Origin: Thermoplasmata archaeon
GTDB lineage: Archaea; Thermoplasmatota; E2; DHVEG-1
Assembly: GCA_003649715.1 (NCBI GenBank)
Contig: QMSS01000042.1
Location: forward strand, 1 to 11,039
Direction of reading: 5' to 3'
Length of the DNA stretch: 11,039 nt
The translations under genes and the position numbers were made by a program. The number at the start of each line of letters is the position of its first letter. The stretch's first letter is position 1. Positions 1 through 7,367 of this stretch are shown one piece after another. Below the pieces are notes generated by a model that was not told where the DNA came from, did no database searches, and worked only from the letters and a program-made list of their open reading frames with translations.

Positions 1-59
1 AATTTTTTGGCTAAAAAAGTTTTATTTTTATTTAGCAGTTTTTGTTTTTAGAAAAAACA

Positions 60-130
60 GTAAAAAAGGATATAGTAGGATATAGAATTTGAGATGAGAA
101 TCAAATAATAAACTAAGAAGAGGACTTTGT
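60..130 (+). promoter_or_regulatory. AT-rich leader of the oxidoreductase with a short direct repeat
   Basis: The 130 bases before the oxidoreductase are strongly AT-rich and have no coding potential. They hold a near-tandem GGATATAG repeat around 68-87, which includes TATA-like sequence 40-60 bases ahead of the start codon. An AGAGGAC stretch at 119-125 can serve as the ribosome-binding site. The exact box cannot be chosen by eye. Confidence 0.35.
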
Positions 131-1141
131 ATGATAAAGGTTGATGTTGTTGGTGGTGGTCTAAGTGGGTTTAGTACTGCCATCTCATTAAAAAGACACT
201 GCAGAAATATTAATGTGGTTGTCCATGAAAAACATAAACGAATAGGATATAATCATGAGGGGCGTAGATGTGGTGAGGCACATTCTGTAGAAGGCGAATG
301 GAAAAAATGGAAACCACAGGGTAAAAGTGTTTTTAATGAGATTAGGGTAGTTGAAACAGTAGTTGGTGATAAAAAATATGTGATGTATAGAAAACCGGGT
401 ACATCATGTATACTCAATAGGCAGGAGTTTATCTGTCAGCTTGCCAGAGAGGCAGAGCGTTTAGGTGTGGAGATATGGACAGGTGATAAAATACATAGCT
501 TGGAAGATCTTCAGGGGGAGTATATTGTTGATGCAACAGGATGCCCCAGTACTATAAAAAGAGAACTGCATCTCCTGCATGGTATAACGGGAATGACATA
601 TCAGCAGACATTGGAAGAATCAAATTATTTTATTTCTGATACCGTAAAAATCATTTTTATGGAGACTCCCGGGTACTACTGGATATTTCCACGTGACCCA
701 GATAGGAGGGAGATAAATCTTGGTGTGGGGATAATTGGAAAAACCAGTGATAATTTAAAAGGAATGTTGGAGGCATTCAAAAAACAACATGATATACGAG
801 GAAAAATAAACTATGTTACAGGCGGTTTGATACCTGCTGGACTACAGAAACCTTTGAAATATGATAATGTTTTGTTTGTGGGAGATGCAGGTGTTGGAAC
901 ATTTCCATTGACTGGGCAGGGTATATATCGTGCTCTTATAAGTGGTGAGATCGCTGGGAAAGCCATAGCTTTAGGATTCCCAGAAAAATATCCCTTTTTG
1001 ATTAAAAAAATGTTCATTAAATGGGATATTTTAGGGAAATCATTCGTATATATGAATCAAGTTCTTAAGGAGGTCAGTGGCAAAATGGTTTTAACAGTAC
1101 TACAATGCTTACTCAACTTGCAGTACAAAAAGATCTTATGA
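131..1141 (+). CDS. Geranylgeranyl-reductase-like FAD-dependent oxidoreductase
   Basis: A 336-residue flavoprotein of the geranylgeranyl reductase/FAD-oxygenase superfamily. Archaeal members reduce double bonds in isoprenoid chains of membrane lipids or quinones; the substrate here is inferred only. Seen in the sequence: an N-terminal dinucleotide-binding Rossmann motif GGGLSG (residues 8-13), an RCGEA motif (46-50) in the place of the family's conserved Cys-Gly segment, VDATG (133-137), PGYYWIFP (180-187), a signature of this family, and the second FAD contact VLFVGDAGVGTFPLTGQG (247-264). The roughly 390-residue length often seen in this family makes this a short member, with a reduced C-terminal region. 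The ATG at 131 puts the Rossmann strand at the very N-terminus and follows an AGAGGAC ribosome-binding-like stretch about 5 bases upstream. It is monocistronic in this window and convergent with mscS. The family is clear; whether it acts on archaeol precursors or another polyprenyl is not. Confidence 0.85.
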   Translation: MIKVDVVGGGLSGFSTAISLKRHCRNINVVVHEKHKRIGYNHEGRRCGEAHSVEGEWKKWKPQGKSVFNEIRVVETVVGDKKYVMYRKPGTSCILNRQEFICQLAREAERLGVEIWTGDKIHSLEDLQGEYIVDATGCPSTIKRELHLLHGITGMTYQQTLEESNYFISDTVKIIFMETPGYYWIFPRDPDRREINLGVGIIGKTSDNLKGMLEAFKKQHDIRGKINYVTGGLIPAGLQKPLKYDNVLFVGDAGVGTFPLTGQGIYRALISGEIAGKAIALGFPEKYPFLIKKMFIKWDILGKSFVYMNQVLKEVSGKMVLTVLQCLLNLQYKKIL

Positions 1142-1196
1142 AACGAAAAACCGAAGAGCATCCCATGAATAGCCTATAGATCACGTTTTCAGCTCC

Positions 1197-1203
1197 TTTT
1201 TTT
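1197..1203 (+). terminator. T7 run ending the oxidoreductase transcript
   Basis: A run of seven T's lies 56 bases after the oxidoreductase stop codon, in the 60-base gap between two convergent genes. It overlaps the last bases of mscS on the other strand. Archaeal RNA polymerase terminates at such U-tracts without needing a hairpin, and no strong hairpin is visible here. Assigned by position and composition only. Confidence 0.4.
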
Positions 1204-2305
1204 ATGCTACTGTTGTTTTGTTAAGGAAAATGGTCTGTGTCGGGAATGCTATCTCAATCCCTTCTTTCTCAAAAGCCTCTTTTATCGCTAGATTTATCTC
1301 CTGCTGTATATCCATGTATTTGACGTAGTCCCGGGTCTTTACATAATACACGATTTCGAAGTTAAGACTGAATTCACCAAATTCCTTGAAATGAACTCTG
1401 TCGATCTCTGTCATCTCATTTTTACTAATGATGTCTTTTATTATATCAGGGATTTTTTTAAGCTTCTTAACAGGGGTATCATAGGTAACACCGATTGTGA
1501 ACACTATCCTACGTTTTTTCATTTTCTTAAAGTTCCTCACCTTGGCACTTGTCAGCTCTCTGTTAGATAAAACCAGCTCCTCCCCCTGCAGAAGCTGCAC
1601 ACGTGTAGATTTTATACCTATTCTTTTGACTGTACCAGCGTAATTGTCTATAACAATAAAATCACCTATTTCAAATGGACGGTCGAAGTATATGGAAAAA
1701 GCACTAAAAACATCGCCAAGTATGTTTTGCAGAGCAAGAGCAACTGCTATACCACCAACACCTAATCCTACAACAACACCCGATAGATCATAGCCAAGTG
1801 TATCTAGGATTAACAAAAAGGCAAATATGTATATGATAGCATGGATAACCTTTTTTAAAAGAAATATAAGATGTTCACTCATCCTCCTTTTTCCATGCTC
1901 AGCAGTTTTCTCGGCGTACCATCTGATAAAAACATTTACAACACGTGTGAGTATGAAAGCAATCAATAAAATCTCAACTATGCCAAAAAAATGTGTTATA
2001 TCAGTAGAATATGGTTTAAGAGGAGGAAAAGATGAAAATGCATAGTATGCACCTACAAGTATTACAAAAAAATAAACTGGTTTCTTTGTATTACGGAGGA
2101 TCTCATCATCGAGAGTGGTCTTTGTTTTTTTCGCCCACTCAGTAAGAAAGTTTTCAAAAATAAAATACACTACCCAGCCGACAATAATAGACAGAATAAA
2201 CACAAAAATAGATACTATGATCTCACCGACCACTGGACTCACATTTATACCAGCATTCTGCAGCTCAGAGTTTATAAATCCTGCAAGATCACTTAACACA
2301 CTCAT
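1202..2305 (-). CDS. mscS: MscS-family small-conductance mechanosensitive channel
   Basis: A 367-residue inner-membrane channel that should open under membrane tension to release solutes during hypo-osmotic shock. Hydrophobic segments lie at about residues 24-51, 76-93, 104-122 and 150-168. They are followed by the Gly/Ala-rich pore helix GLGVGGIAVALALQNILGD (180-198), the clearest family signature. The cytoplasmic beta domain follows (RPFEIGDFIVID at 209-220, then IGIKSTRVQLLQ), then the alpha/beta domain, ending in IAFPTQTIFL, the usual MscS closing motif. The start is set at the ATG at 2305, preceded by a GGGG stretch at about 2313-2316. The reading frame stays open on this strand up to 2779, but that extension is antisense to another gene and has no channel-like features. 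A possible AATATAAC TATA box on the minus strand near 2330-2338 would start transcription close to the ATG. The gene is convergent with the oxidoreductase. Confidence 0.92.
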   Translation of the reverse strand: MSVLSDLAGFINSELQNAGINVSPVVGEIIVSIFVFILSIIVGWVVYFIFENFLTEWAKKTKTTLDDEILRNTKKPVYFFVILVGAYYAFSSFPPLKPYSTDITHFFGIVEILLIAFILTRVVNVFIRWYAEKTAEHGKRRMSEHLIFLLKKVIHAIIYIFAFLLILDTLGYDLSGVVVGLGVGGIAVALALQNILGDVFSAFSIYFDRPFEIGDFIVIDNYAGTVKRIGIKSTRVQLLQGEELVLSNRELTSAKVRNFKKMKKRRIVFTIGVTYDTPVKKLKKIPDIIKDIISKNEMTEIDRVHFKEFGEFSLNFEIVYYVKTRDYVKYMDIQQEINLAIKEAFEKEGIEIAFPTQTIFLNKTTVA

Positions 2306-2438
2306 CTTAACAGCCCCAGATAAACAGAAAAATATAACTAATACTTTAACTTTAGCATTAACCTCTTCAAGGGGTGAAGATAGGAAAAAACAATAAAAAC
2401 TTTTATCTACTACATAAATATATAATATTTTGGTTTCC
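2306..2438. promoter_or_regulatory. Divergent promoter region between mscS and the orphan gene
   Basis: A 133-base AT-rich gap separates two divergent genes. On the minus strand an AGTTATATTT box at about 2329-2339 lies about 29 bases from the mscS ATG. On the plus strand TACATAAATATATAATAT at 2411-2428 lies 15-28 bases before the ATG at 2439. Both spacings fit archaeal TATA boxes feeding leaderless or nearly leaderless mRNAs. Spacing is the only evidence; no transcript data are available. Confidence 0.45.
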
Positions 2439-2729
2439 ATGGATATAAAAAAGGATTTTGAAGAAAACTGGCTGAGAGAGATAGAAGACTTCATCTCCTT
2501 CTGGGAAAAAGAGATAGAAGATATTATGGAGAAAAAGTTGGATCCCCAGGAATGCCACATGATTTCAAAAAAATTCAGTAGAGAAAGAGATTTTCTTCTA
2601 AGCAGAAAACCAGTAGGTGTATCAGACGAAAACTTGGTTTCGAGATTACAACCACTCAACAGCAAATTAAACATCTCACTAGCAGTAGCATTAAGTAGTA
2701 TCTCGGAAAAAGAAAAAAATGAGAACTGA
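2439..2729 (+). CDS. Small charged helical hypothetical protein
   Basis: A 96-residue protein that I do not recognise. It has no signal peptide, membrane segment or cysteine cluster; only one Cys is present. The first 60 residues are rich in Glu, Lys and Asp with regular hydrophobic spacing (NWLREIEDFISFWEKEIEDI), predicting amphipathic helices or a short coiled coil. The C-terminal third, around LQPLNSKLNISLAVALSSI, is more hydrophobic. The ATG at 2439 is preferred over an in-frame TTG at 2430 because a TATA-like element sits just upstream, at the right distance for a leaderless message; there is no Shine-Dalgarno sequence. The opposite strand is also open throughout, but only this direction reads like a soluble protein. 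It diverges from mscS; a partnership with the channel is possible but unsupported. Confidence 0.6.
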   Translation: MDIKKDFEENWLREIEDFISFWEKEIEDIMEKKLDPQECHMISKKFSRERDFLLSRKPVGVSDENLVSRLQPLNSKLNISLAVALSSISEKEKNEN

Positions 2730-2879
2730 ATCTGAGGAATCCGGAACAAAAAATTTAACATCCATTGTTTTTTATTCAATTCTCTTATAATATAATCCTA
2801 TTAAAATGATTATAGTAGATCTTTTGAAGATATTCTGTTGTACCTACCAAATTATCAGTATCAGCTATGATAGGATAAA

Positions 2880-2952
2880 TGGGCCAGGCCGGAATTGAAC
2901 CGGCGACCTCCGCGTTGTAAGCGCGACGTCATAACCACTAGACCACTGGCCC
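2880..2952 (-). tRNA. tRNA-Val (anticodon TAC)
   Basis: The cloverleaf is complete on the minus strand. The acceptor stem GGGCCAG pairs with CTGGCCC. The anticodon stem is TCGCG/CGCGG around the loop CTTACAA, giving anticodon TAC (reads GUA). The T stem GCCGG/CCGGC encloses TTCAATT, and the discriminator is A at 2880. The D stem has one T-T mismatch at its base. No CCA is encoded and there is no intron. It lies 32 bases downstream of a second tRNA-Val and is probably co-transcribed with it. Confidence 0.95.
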
Positions 2953-2984
2953 ATAAGTTTTTTTATGATCATAAATTGGATGAG

Positions 2985-3058
2985 TGGGCTCGAGGAGATT
3001 CGAACTCCTGACCTCCGCCTCGTCAAGGCGACGTCATAACCAACTAGACTACGAGCCC
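2985..3058 (-). tRNA. tRNA-Val (anticodon GAC)
   Basis: The cloverleaf is complete on the minus strand. The acceptor GGGCTCG pairs with CGAGCCC, the anticodon stem TCGCC/GGCGG holds the loop TTGACGA with anticodon GAC (reads GUC/GUU), and the T stem AGGAG/CTCCT encloses TTCGAAT. The discriminator is A. No CCA is encoded and there is no intron. It shares the D arm, variable region and base of the anticodon stem with the neighbouring tRNA-Val(TAC), so the two look like an old tandem duplication. A TATA-like AAATATTTC on the minus strand at about 3087-3096 may serve both. Confidence 0.95.
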
Positions 3059-3254
3059 AAATAAGTCCGGCAGATGTATGTTGGTATGAAATATTTTTCA
3101 TCACACACCATCTATAGAGTATTTTCTTTTTTGTTCTTGCAGAGACCAATGTCCTGCAACCAATTAAATGGGGGACGGCGAAAGGCAATTTTTTAATCTT
3201 TTAATTGCAACTCCAGAATTCCGGTTATCTTTTAAATGTTTTTTTCCGTCATGC

Positions 3255-3282
3255 TCTAGAGAACACAATCTAGAGAACACAA
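3255..3282. repeat. Exact tandem duplication of a 14-mer
   Basis: The 14-mer TCTAGAGAACACAA occurs twice with no gap (3255-3268 and 3269-3282). It lies in the 3' flank of the peptidase gene, immediately before an A-run. It is most simply a replication-slippage duplication; no function is implied. Confidence 0.9.
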
Positions 3283-3287
3283 AAAAA
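3281..3287 (-). terminator. U-tract downstream of the peptidase gene
   Basis: Seven A's on the plus strand give a U7 tract on the minus-strand transcript, 33 bases after the peptidase stop codon. This is the expected form and place of an archaeal intrinsic terminator. No other U-tract lies nearer. Confidence 0.4.
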
Positions 3288-3320
3288 TATTATCAGTCTA
3301 TAGAGGCAGATTCCTATTTT

Positions 3321-4316
3321 TTAGGAGGAGGTAGGATATGTAACTGGTAGCTCACCGGTGTATAAATCAAGGATTGTGGGATGCTGTGCTCCACTGGTTA
3401 ATAGCTCAACCCATGGTTTGGCGAAATAAAATGCTTCTTCTGCTGAAACGACGCCGTCTAGGTTTCCGAAAACATCGCCCCAACCCTCAAAACCACTTGT
3501 TAGATAGTCTGAAAAATATGATCCCCAGGAGGGCTCATCCTCTTGACTAGACATTAACACTACTCTGCCATTTCCTTCTAAATCCTTTATGAACTCCTGT
3601 GTAAACACTGATGACGTGTTGTATCTGTAATGATGTTGATTTTCATGATGTTCTATGAATATGTTGTCGTTGAATCCCCCGCTGAAGCAGCTGTCTATAA
3701 CAACGCATATTCCATGTGAGTCCAACATGCTTAACAGAAAGTTTAGTAGATCATCCCATATAATTGCTATGTGATATTCAAAACCGTAGTATGTAACGAG
3801 GGCCTCATCGCATCCATCTGCCTCATCGTAGGGTGGAAGATCTATACCTACGCCGTTTTCATTTCTAAGTGGAAAGCCATGTGTGGTGATATATACCAGT
3901 GATATGTCATCGGCGTCATCCATTCTATCGAGCCATAGAAATCCTTTTATTATGTTAAAAACAGTTGCATCCTCAGCTTTGATCATCTTTATATGATCTG
4001 GATACCAGTTTTCTGATGACACAAGTGTTGAATATAGATTATCCACTGCATCAAGCATAGATGGACGGTCCTGATCGTGATGGTTGTAATATACACCTAC
4101 AGCTATAAGCAATGCCCAATACTCTGTCCCCTGATTAATCTCATAATTTCTAAAGTTTCTTTTCACATCATTAAATACATTATTGATATTGTTAGCTTCC
4201 CAAAGTTTTTTTGTATTTTCATTTTCATCAGCATTGCAGAAAGGAACAACAATTGTTCCGATACAGATAAGAACAACTGCAAGGATGATTGATGATTTTT
4301 TCACAACATATCTCAT
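3321..4316 (-). CDS. Secreted caspase-like cysteine peptidase (clan CD)
   Basis: A 331-residue protein with an N-terminal signal peptide: basic residues, then the hydrophobic core SIILAVVLICIGTIVVPF, then a polar stretch from about residue 28. The mature part reads as a caspase/legumain-type fold. ALLIAVGVY (68-76) is the first strand, VYITTHGFP (141-149) carries the catalytic His146, and CVVIDSCFSGGF (204-215) carries the catalytic Cys210 in the DSC-x-SGG setting of metacaspases and C13/C14 peptidases. A later Asp-rich stretch, DVFGNLDGVVSAEEAF (281-296), recalls the end of such domains. The start at 4316 follows GGGGAT five bases upstream and gives a clean signal peptide. An upstream in-frame ATG at 4361 overlaps a probable TATA box (4361-4370) and is less likely. 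Substrate and self-processing cannot be read from the sequence. The protein probably acts outside the cell. It diverges from the nucleotidyltransferase gene. Confidence 0.82.
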   Translation of the reverse strand: MRYVVKKSSIILAVVLICIGTIVVPFCNADENENTKKLWEANNINNVFNDVKRNFRNYEINQGTEYWALLIAVGVYYNHHDQDRPSMLDAVDNLYSTLVSSENWYPDHIKMIKAEDATVFNIIKGFLWLDRMDDADDISLVYITTHGFPLRNENGVGIDLPPYDEADGCDEALVTYYGFEYHIAIIWDDLLNFLLSMLDSHGICVVIDSCFSGGFNDNIFIEHHENQHHYRYNTSSVFTQEFIKDLEGNGRVVLMSSQEDEPSWGSYFSDYLTSGFEGWGDVFGNLDGVVSAEEAFYFAKPWVELLTSGAQHPTILDLYTGELPVTYPTSS

Positions 4317-4360
4317 TTTTATCCCCAGATGATTTATATACATCATATGATAGAGTTGCA

Positions 4361-4370
4361 TATATAAAAT
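4361..4370 (-). promoter_or_regulatory. TATA box of the peptidase gene
   Basis: ATTTTATATA on the minus strand is centred about 50 bases before the chosen ATG, predicting a transcription start near 4338 and a leader of about 22 bases containing the GGGGAT ribosome-binding site (4321-4326). A second TATA-like stretch at 4332-4341 would place the start inside the coding region and is therefore less likely. Confidence 0.4.
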
Positions 4371-4584
4371 AGTTACGGATTATGGAACAACAGGAAAAAT
4401 AGGGGATATATGGAAAGAAGAAAGGATTAGAGAATAAAAAGATGTTTTTGTCAAAAAAAATTTCTTGTATCCATACTTCTCTTTTTGGAAGAAATTGCGA
4501 TCAAACCATGTTTTATAACAAAGAGTATTTTAATGACTACAAAAATTACCTAAAAACACTCAAAGGGATAAGGGATAGAGAAGG

Positions 4585-5616
4585 ATGGAGGCAATTATAC
4601 TTGCAGGTGGGTTTGGAACGAGACTCCGGCCATTAACATATACAAGAGCGAAAACTCTGCTACCTATACTTAACAAACCAATGATCAGCTATCTTATGGA
4701 GATGCTCCCTAACGAGGTTAGAAAGGTTGTGTTGGCCGTAAACTACAGGCGGGATCAGATCGAAGAGTATTTTGAGACAAATGATTTCGGGAGAGAAGTA
4801 GTGGTAAATGATGAACCAATGCCTCTGGGAACAGGCGGAGCAGTCAAGTTCGCAGAACAGCATATCACAGGTACCTTCCTTGTGCTGAATGGCGACATCA
4901 TCTGCTCTCTTGACCTAAAAAAGATGATAGAATTTCATAGAAAGAAAAAAGCTGTTTCCACAATATCTCTCTGGCCTGTCGAAAATGTTTCTGAATATGG
5001 CGTAGCAGATATAAGAAAGAATGGAAACATTATTGAGTTTATAGAGAAACCACGGCCTGAAAAGGCTCCGTCTAATCTTATCAACGCAGGAGCATACTGT
5101 TTAGAACCAGAGGTTTTAGACTACATAGAAAAAGGTCGTCTCGTCTCAATGGAGCAGGAAATATTTCCAAAAATCATAGAAGACACTGGCAGATTCTATG
5201 GATATAAATTCGATGGATACTGGATAGATGTAGGTAGAATCAGCAGCTACATAGATGTACATAGACTCCTCATGAAAAACAAAAAAATAAAAAAAATAGA
5301 GGGGAACAACTGTGAGGTACATGGAATGCTGAAAAACTATTCATGCATAGGTGAAAATGTATACATCGGATATAACACACTATTGGACTCTACAATAGTA
5401 TTCAACAACACACATATAGACAACAATGTTGTTCTAAAAAACTGCGTAGTAGGAGAAAACTGTGTTCTAGGTCGAGACTCAGATCTTAGGAATACAGTGA
5501 TTGGAGACGACGAGACAATCATGGAAAAAACAGTTTTAGACAACAAAATAGTTTGGGATAAACCCATACCAGTAGGATATCCAGATAGACAGATTGGAAA
5601 CGTTATAGAAAAATAA
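4585..5616 (+). CDS. Sugar-phosphate nucleotidyltransferase with C-terminal beta-helix
   Basis: A 343-residue enzyme that joins a sugar 1-phosphate to an NTP, releasing pyrophosphate and an NDP-sugar. The N-terminal nucleotidyltransferase domain has the nucleotide-binding loop LAGGFGTRLRPLT (6-18), LPILNKPM (26-33), the metal/nucleotide motif LNGDI (101-105), IEKPRP (153-158) and YWIDVG (212-217). Residues of about 240-320 (CEVHGMLKNYSCIGENVYIG and following) form the hexapeptide-like repeats of a left-handed beta-helix, as in mannose-1-phosphate guanylyltransferases and archaeal GlmU-like enzymes. No obvious acetyltransferase active site was identified, so the tail may only serve oligomerisation. 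The ATG at 4585 follows a purine-rich GGGATAAGGGATAGAGAAGG and starts the Rossmann strand directly. The next gene is a phosphosugar mutase, which would supply its substrate. Whether the product is UDP-GlcNAc, GDP-mannose or dTDP-glucose cannot be decided here. Confidence 0.87.
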   Translation: MEAIILAGGFGTRLRPLTYTRAKTLLPILNKPMISYLMEMLPNEVRKVVLAVNYRRDQIEEYFETNDFGREVVVNDEPMPLGTGGAVKFAEQHITGTFLVLNGDIICSLDLKKMIEFHRKKKAVSTISLWPVENVSEYGVADIRKNGNIIEFIEKPRPEKAPSNLINAGAYCLEPEVLDYIEKGRLVSMEQEIFPKIIEDTGRFYGYKFDGYWIDVGRISSYIDVHRLLMKNKKIKKIEGNNCEVHGMLKNYSCIGENVYIGYNTLLDSTIVFNNTHIDNNVVLKNCVVGENCVLGRDSDLRNTVIGDDETIMEKTVLDNKIVWDKPIPVGYPDRQIGNVIEK

Positions 5617-5762
5617 AAAAGACAATGTATAAATTCCAGCAGGATTATTCACACATCATATCCCACCAACAATTGTATTGGCTAATCCTAAAAAAATTTG
5701 ATATTAACATTGTATAGATGATAAATTGAACTCTGAAATAGTTTGAGTAAAGGGATGTAGAT

Positions 5763-7148
5763 ATGACAAAATTGTTTGGCACAAATGGTATAAGAGGAGT
5801 TGTCAATGATGATATGAACACTGAGCTTGCTCTTGGAATAGGAACAGCATGGGGTACATATCTCAAAAAAAACATTAGAAGACCTAAGGTCGCTATAGGG
5901 ACAGATGCCAGACTTTCGAACCACATGCTGAAAAATGCGGTTACAGCAGGACTACTATCCACAGGATGTGATGTTGTAGACATAGGATTAGTACCAACAC
6001 CAACGCTACAGTACACGGTTAAGAAAAAGGATTTCGACTCAGGTGTTATAATAACGGCATCACACAATCCACCGCAGTTCAATGGAATAAAAGGTGTTGC
6101 AAACGATGGCATAGAGTTTTCAAAGGAGCAGGAGGAAGCCATAGAGGAAATATATTTCAAAAAAAACTATTCACTGTCAAACTGGGAAAATGTAGGCAGA
6201 TTTTCTACATGGAATAACGCCATCGACCTATATCTAAAGGGAATATTATCCAATGTAGACGTTGATCTCATCAGAAAACAAAAATTCCATGTAGTCCTAG
6301 ATTGTGGAAACGGTGCAGGTAGTCTAGTCACACCAACTCTTCTAAAAAAACTAGGATGTCGCATCACATCTTTATACTGTGAACCCGATGGACGATTCCC
6401 AGGGCGAAACTCAGAACCGCTACCTGAAAACCTCAGAGATATAATGAAGACGGTGGTAGAAACAAATGCAGACCTCGGAGCAGCACAGGATGGAGATGCA
6501 GACCGCGCCATATTCATAGATGAAAATGGAACATATCTTTATGGTGACAAAACACTCTCACTAGTAGGAAAGCATATCACAGAGGAAAAAAAAGGAGGAG
6601 TAACAGTTACACCAGTCACAACATCAAGCAGTTTCGAAGAGGTTGTAAAAGAAAACGGAGGAGAAGTGGTATACACCCAAGTTGGATCACCAATAGTGGC
6701 ACGTGTGATGATTGAAAAAAAAGCAGTTTTTGGAGGAGAAGAAAACGGTGGACTGATTTTCCCAGAGATGCAGTACTGCAGGGACTCAGCCATGTCAATA
6801 GCAAAAATACTAGAAATACTAGCAAAAGAAAAAACAACACTCTCCCAACTAATAGCAGAGATACCACACTACGAACTACACAAAACAAAAATCTCATGCC
6901 CAAACAACAAAAAAGAGACAGCAATGAAGAAACTTGTCGAACAAGTCAGAGACAACAAGGACATCACAAAAATAGACAAGACAGATGGAGTCAAACTATA
7001 CCTAGAGAACGGATGGGTTTTAATGAGACCCTCCGGCACAGAACCTATATTCAGGATATACTCCGAATCCAAGGACAAAAAACAAGCTGAAACACTGGCA
7101 TCCACATACAAAAAAATAGTAGAAGAAATAATCCAAAATCTAAAATAA
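5763..7148 (+). CDS. glmM: Phosphoglucosamine mutase / phosphomannomutase (GlmM type)
   Basis: A 461-residue cytosolic enzyme of the alpha-D-phosphohexomutase family, moving phosphate between C6 and C1 of a hexose phosphate. All four signature elements are present: the phosphoserine loop TASHNPPQFNG (98-108, Ser100 phosphorylated), the Mg-binding loop QDGDADR (242-248, Asp243/245/247), the sugar-binding loop GGEENGG (324-330) and the phosphate-binding loop RPSGTEP (422-428). The start FGTNGIRG is typical of the archaeal GlmM subgroup, and the length is normal. The AAGGGATG stretch before the ATG is a fair ribosome-binding site. It lies 146 bases after the nucleotidyltransferase gene in the same direction, so it probably has its own promoter or is loosely co-transcribed. 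The pair would convert GlcN-6-P or Man-6-P to an activated sugar for surface glycans. Substrate preference between glucosamine and mannose is open. Confidence 0.9.
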   Translation: MTKLFGTNGIRGVVNDDMNTELALGIGTAWGTYLKKNIRRPKVAIGTDARLSNHMLKNAVTAGLLSTGCDVVDIGLVPTPTLQYTVKKKDFDSGVIITASHNPPQFNGIKGVANDGIEFSKEQEEAIEEIYFKKNYSLSNWENVGRFSTWNNAIDLYLKGILSNVDVDLIRKQKFHVVLDCGNGAGSLVTPTLLKKLGCRITSLYCEPDGRFPGRNSEPLPENLRDIMKTVVETNADLGAAQDGDADRAIFIDENGTYLYGDKTLSLVGKHITEEKKGGVTVTPVTTSSSFEEVVKENGGEVVYTQVGSPIVARVMIEKKAVFGGEENGGLIFPEMQYCRDSAMSIAKILEILAKEKTTLSQLIAEIPHYELHKTKISCPNNKKETAMKKLVEQVRDNKDITKIDKTDGVKLYLENGWVLMRPSGTEPIFRIYSESKDKKQAETLASTYKKIVEEIIQNLK

Positions 7149-7218
7149 AAAATCTGAACTACATTCCCTCCAAAATACTATTCTTTGCATCAAAAAATAA
7201 CTTTTTCTCTGAGTAAAC

Positions 7219-7228
7219 CTTATAAATA
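7219..7228 (+). promoter_or_regulatory. Distal TATA box of the EF-1alpha gene
   Basis: CTTATAAATA preceded by GTAAAC, which resembles a TFB recognition element. It predicts a transcription start near 7250 and therefore a leader of about 118 bases before the EF-1alpha ATG. It is the best promoter-like sequence in the 219-base gap after glmM. Confidence 0.45.
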
Positions 7229-7319
7229 AAAAGATGATACGCTATCAGAACCCGCTAGATATAAAAGTATAATAGGAAAACAAGACAACAAACTATTTAG
7301 AAAAAACTTGTATGAAAAA

Positions 7320-7328
7320 AAATATAAA
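7320..7328 (+). promoter_or_regulatory. Proximal TATA box of the EF-1alpha gene
   Basis: AAATATAAA followed by CC is centred about 44 bases before the EF-1alpha ATG. It predicts a start near 7350, just ahead of the GGAGGT ribosome-binding site at 7354-7359. This gives a short conventional leader; it may be used instead of, or together with, the distal box. Confidence 0.4.
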
Positions 7329-7367
7329 CCAATTCGTAATTTAGCTGAAAAATGGAGGTAAAATGTT

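Larger units (their letters stand above)
3059..3320. other. Non-coding gap with a hairpin and a tandem repeat
   Basis: These 262 bases between the tRNA-Val pair and the end of the peptidase gene contain no convincing gene. Visible structure: a potential hairpin GCAATT/AATTGC at about 3185-3208 with a T-rich loop, an exact 14-base tandem repeat at 3255-3282, and a T-tract on the minus strand at 3281-3287 that could terminate the peptidase transcript. The tRNA promoter should lie near 3080-3100. Confidence 0.5.

Noticed and set aside
1138..1179. 13-codon frame overlapping the oxidoreductase stop by ATGA
   Set aside because: Too short, no motif, and the overlap arises easily by chance.
2306..2779. 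N-terminal extension of mscS to a 525-residue protein
   Set aside because: The extension is antisense to a better gene, is unlike MscS N-termini, and the internal ATG at 2305 has a TATA box and a G-rich stretch upstream.
2806..2898. 30-codon plus-strand frame after a TATA-like CTTATAATAT
   Set aside because: It ends antisense inside tRNA-Val, and the TATA-to-ATG distance is too short.
3185..3208. GCAATT/AATTGC hairpin as a regulatory RNA
   Set aside because: Six AT-rich pairs with a 12-base loop are weak and expected by chance in such DNA.
3168..3350. 60-codon plus-strand frame in the gap beside the peptidase
   Set aside because: It runs through the tandem repeat and into the antisense of the peptidase, with no promoter or conserved pattern.
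4442..4636. 64-codon plus-strand frame overlapping the nucleotidyltransferase start
   Set aside because: Its second half only rereads the nucleotidyltransferase gene out of frame, and it has no domain or ribosome-binding site.
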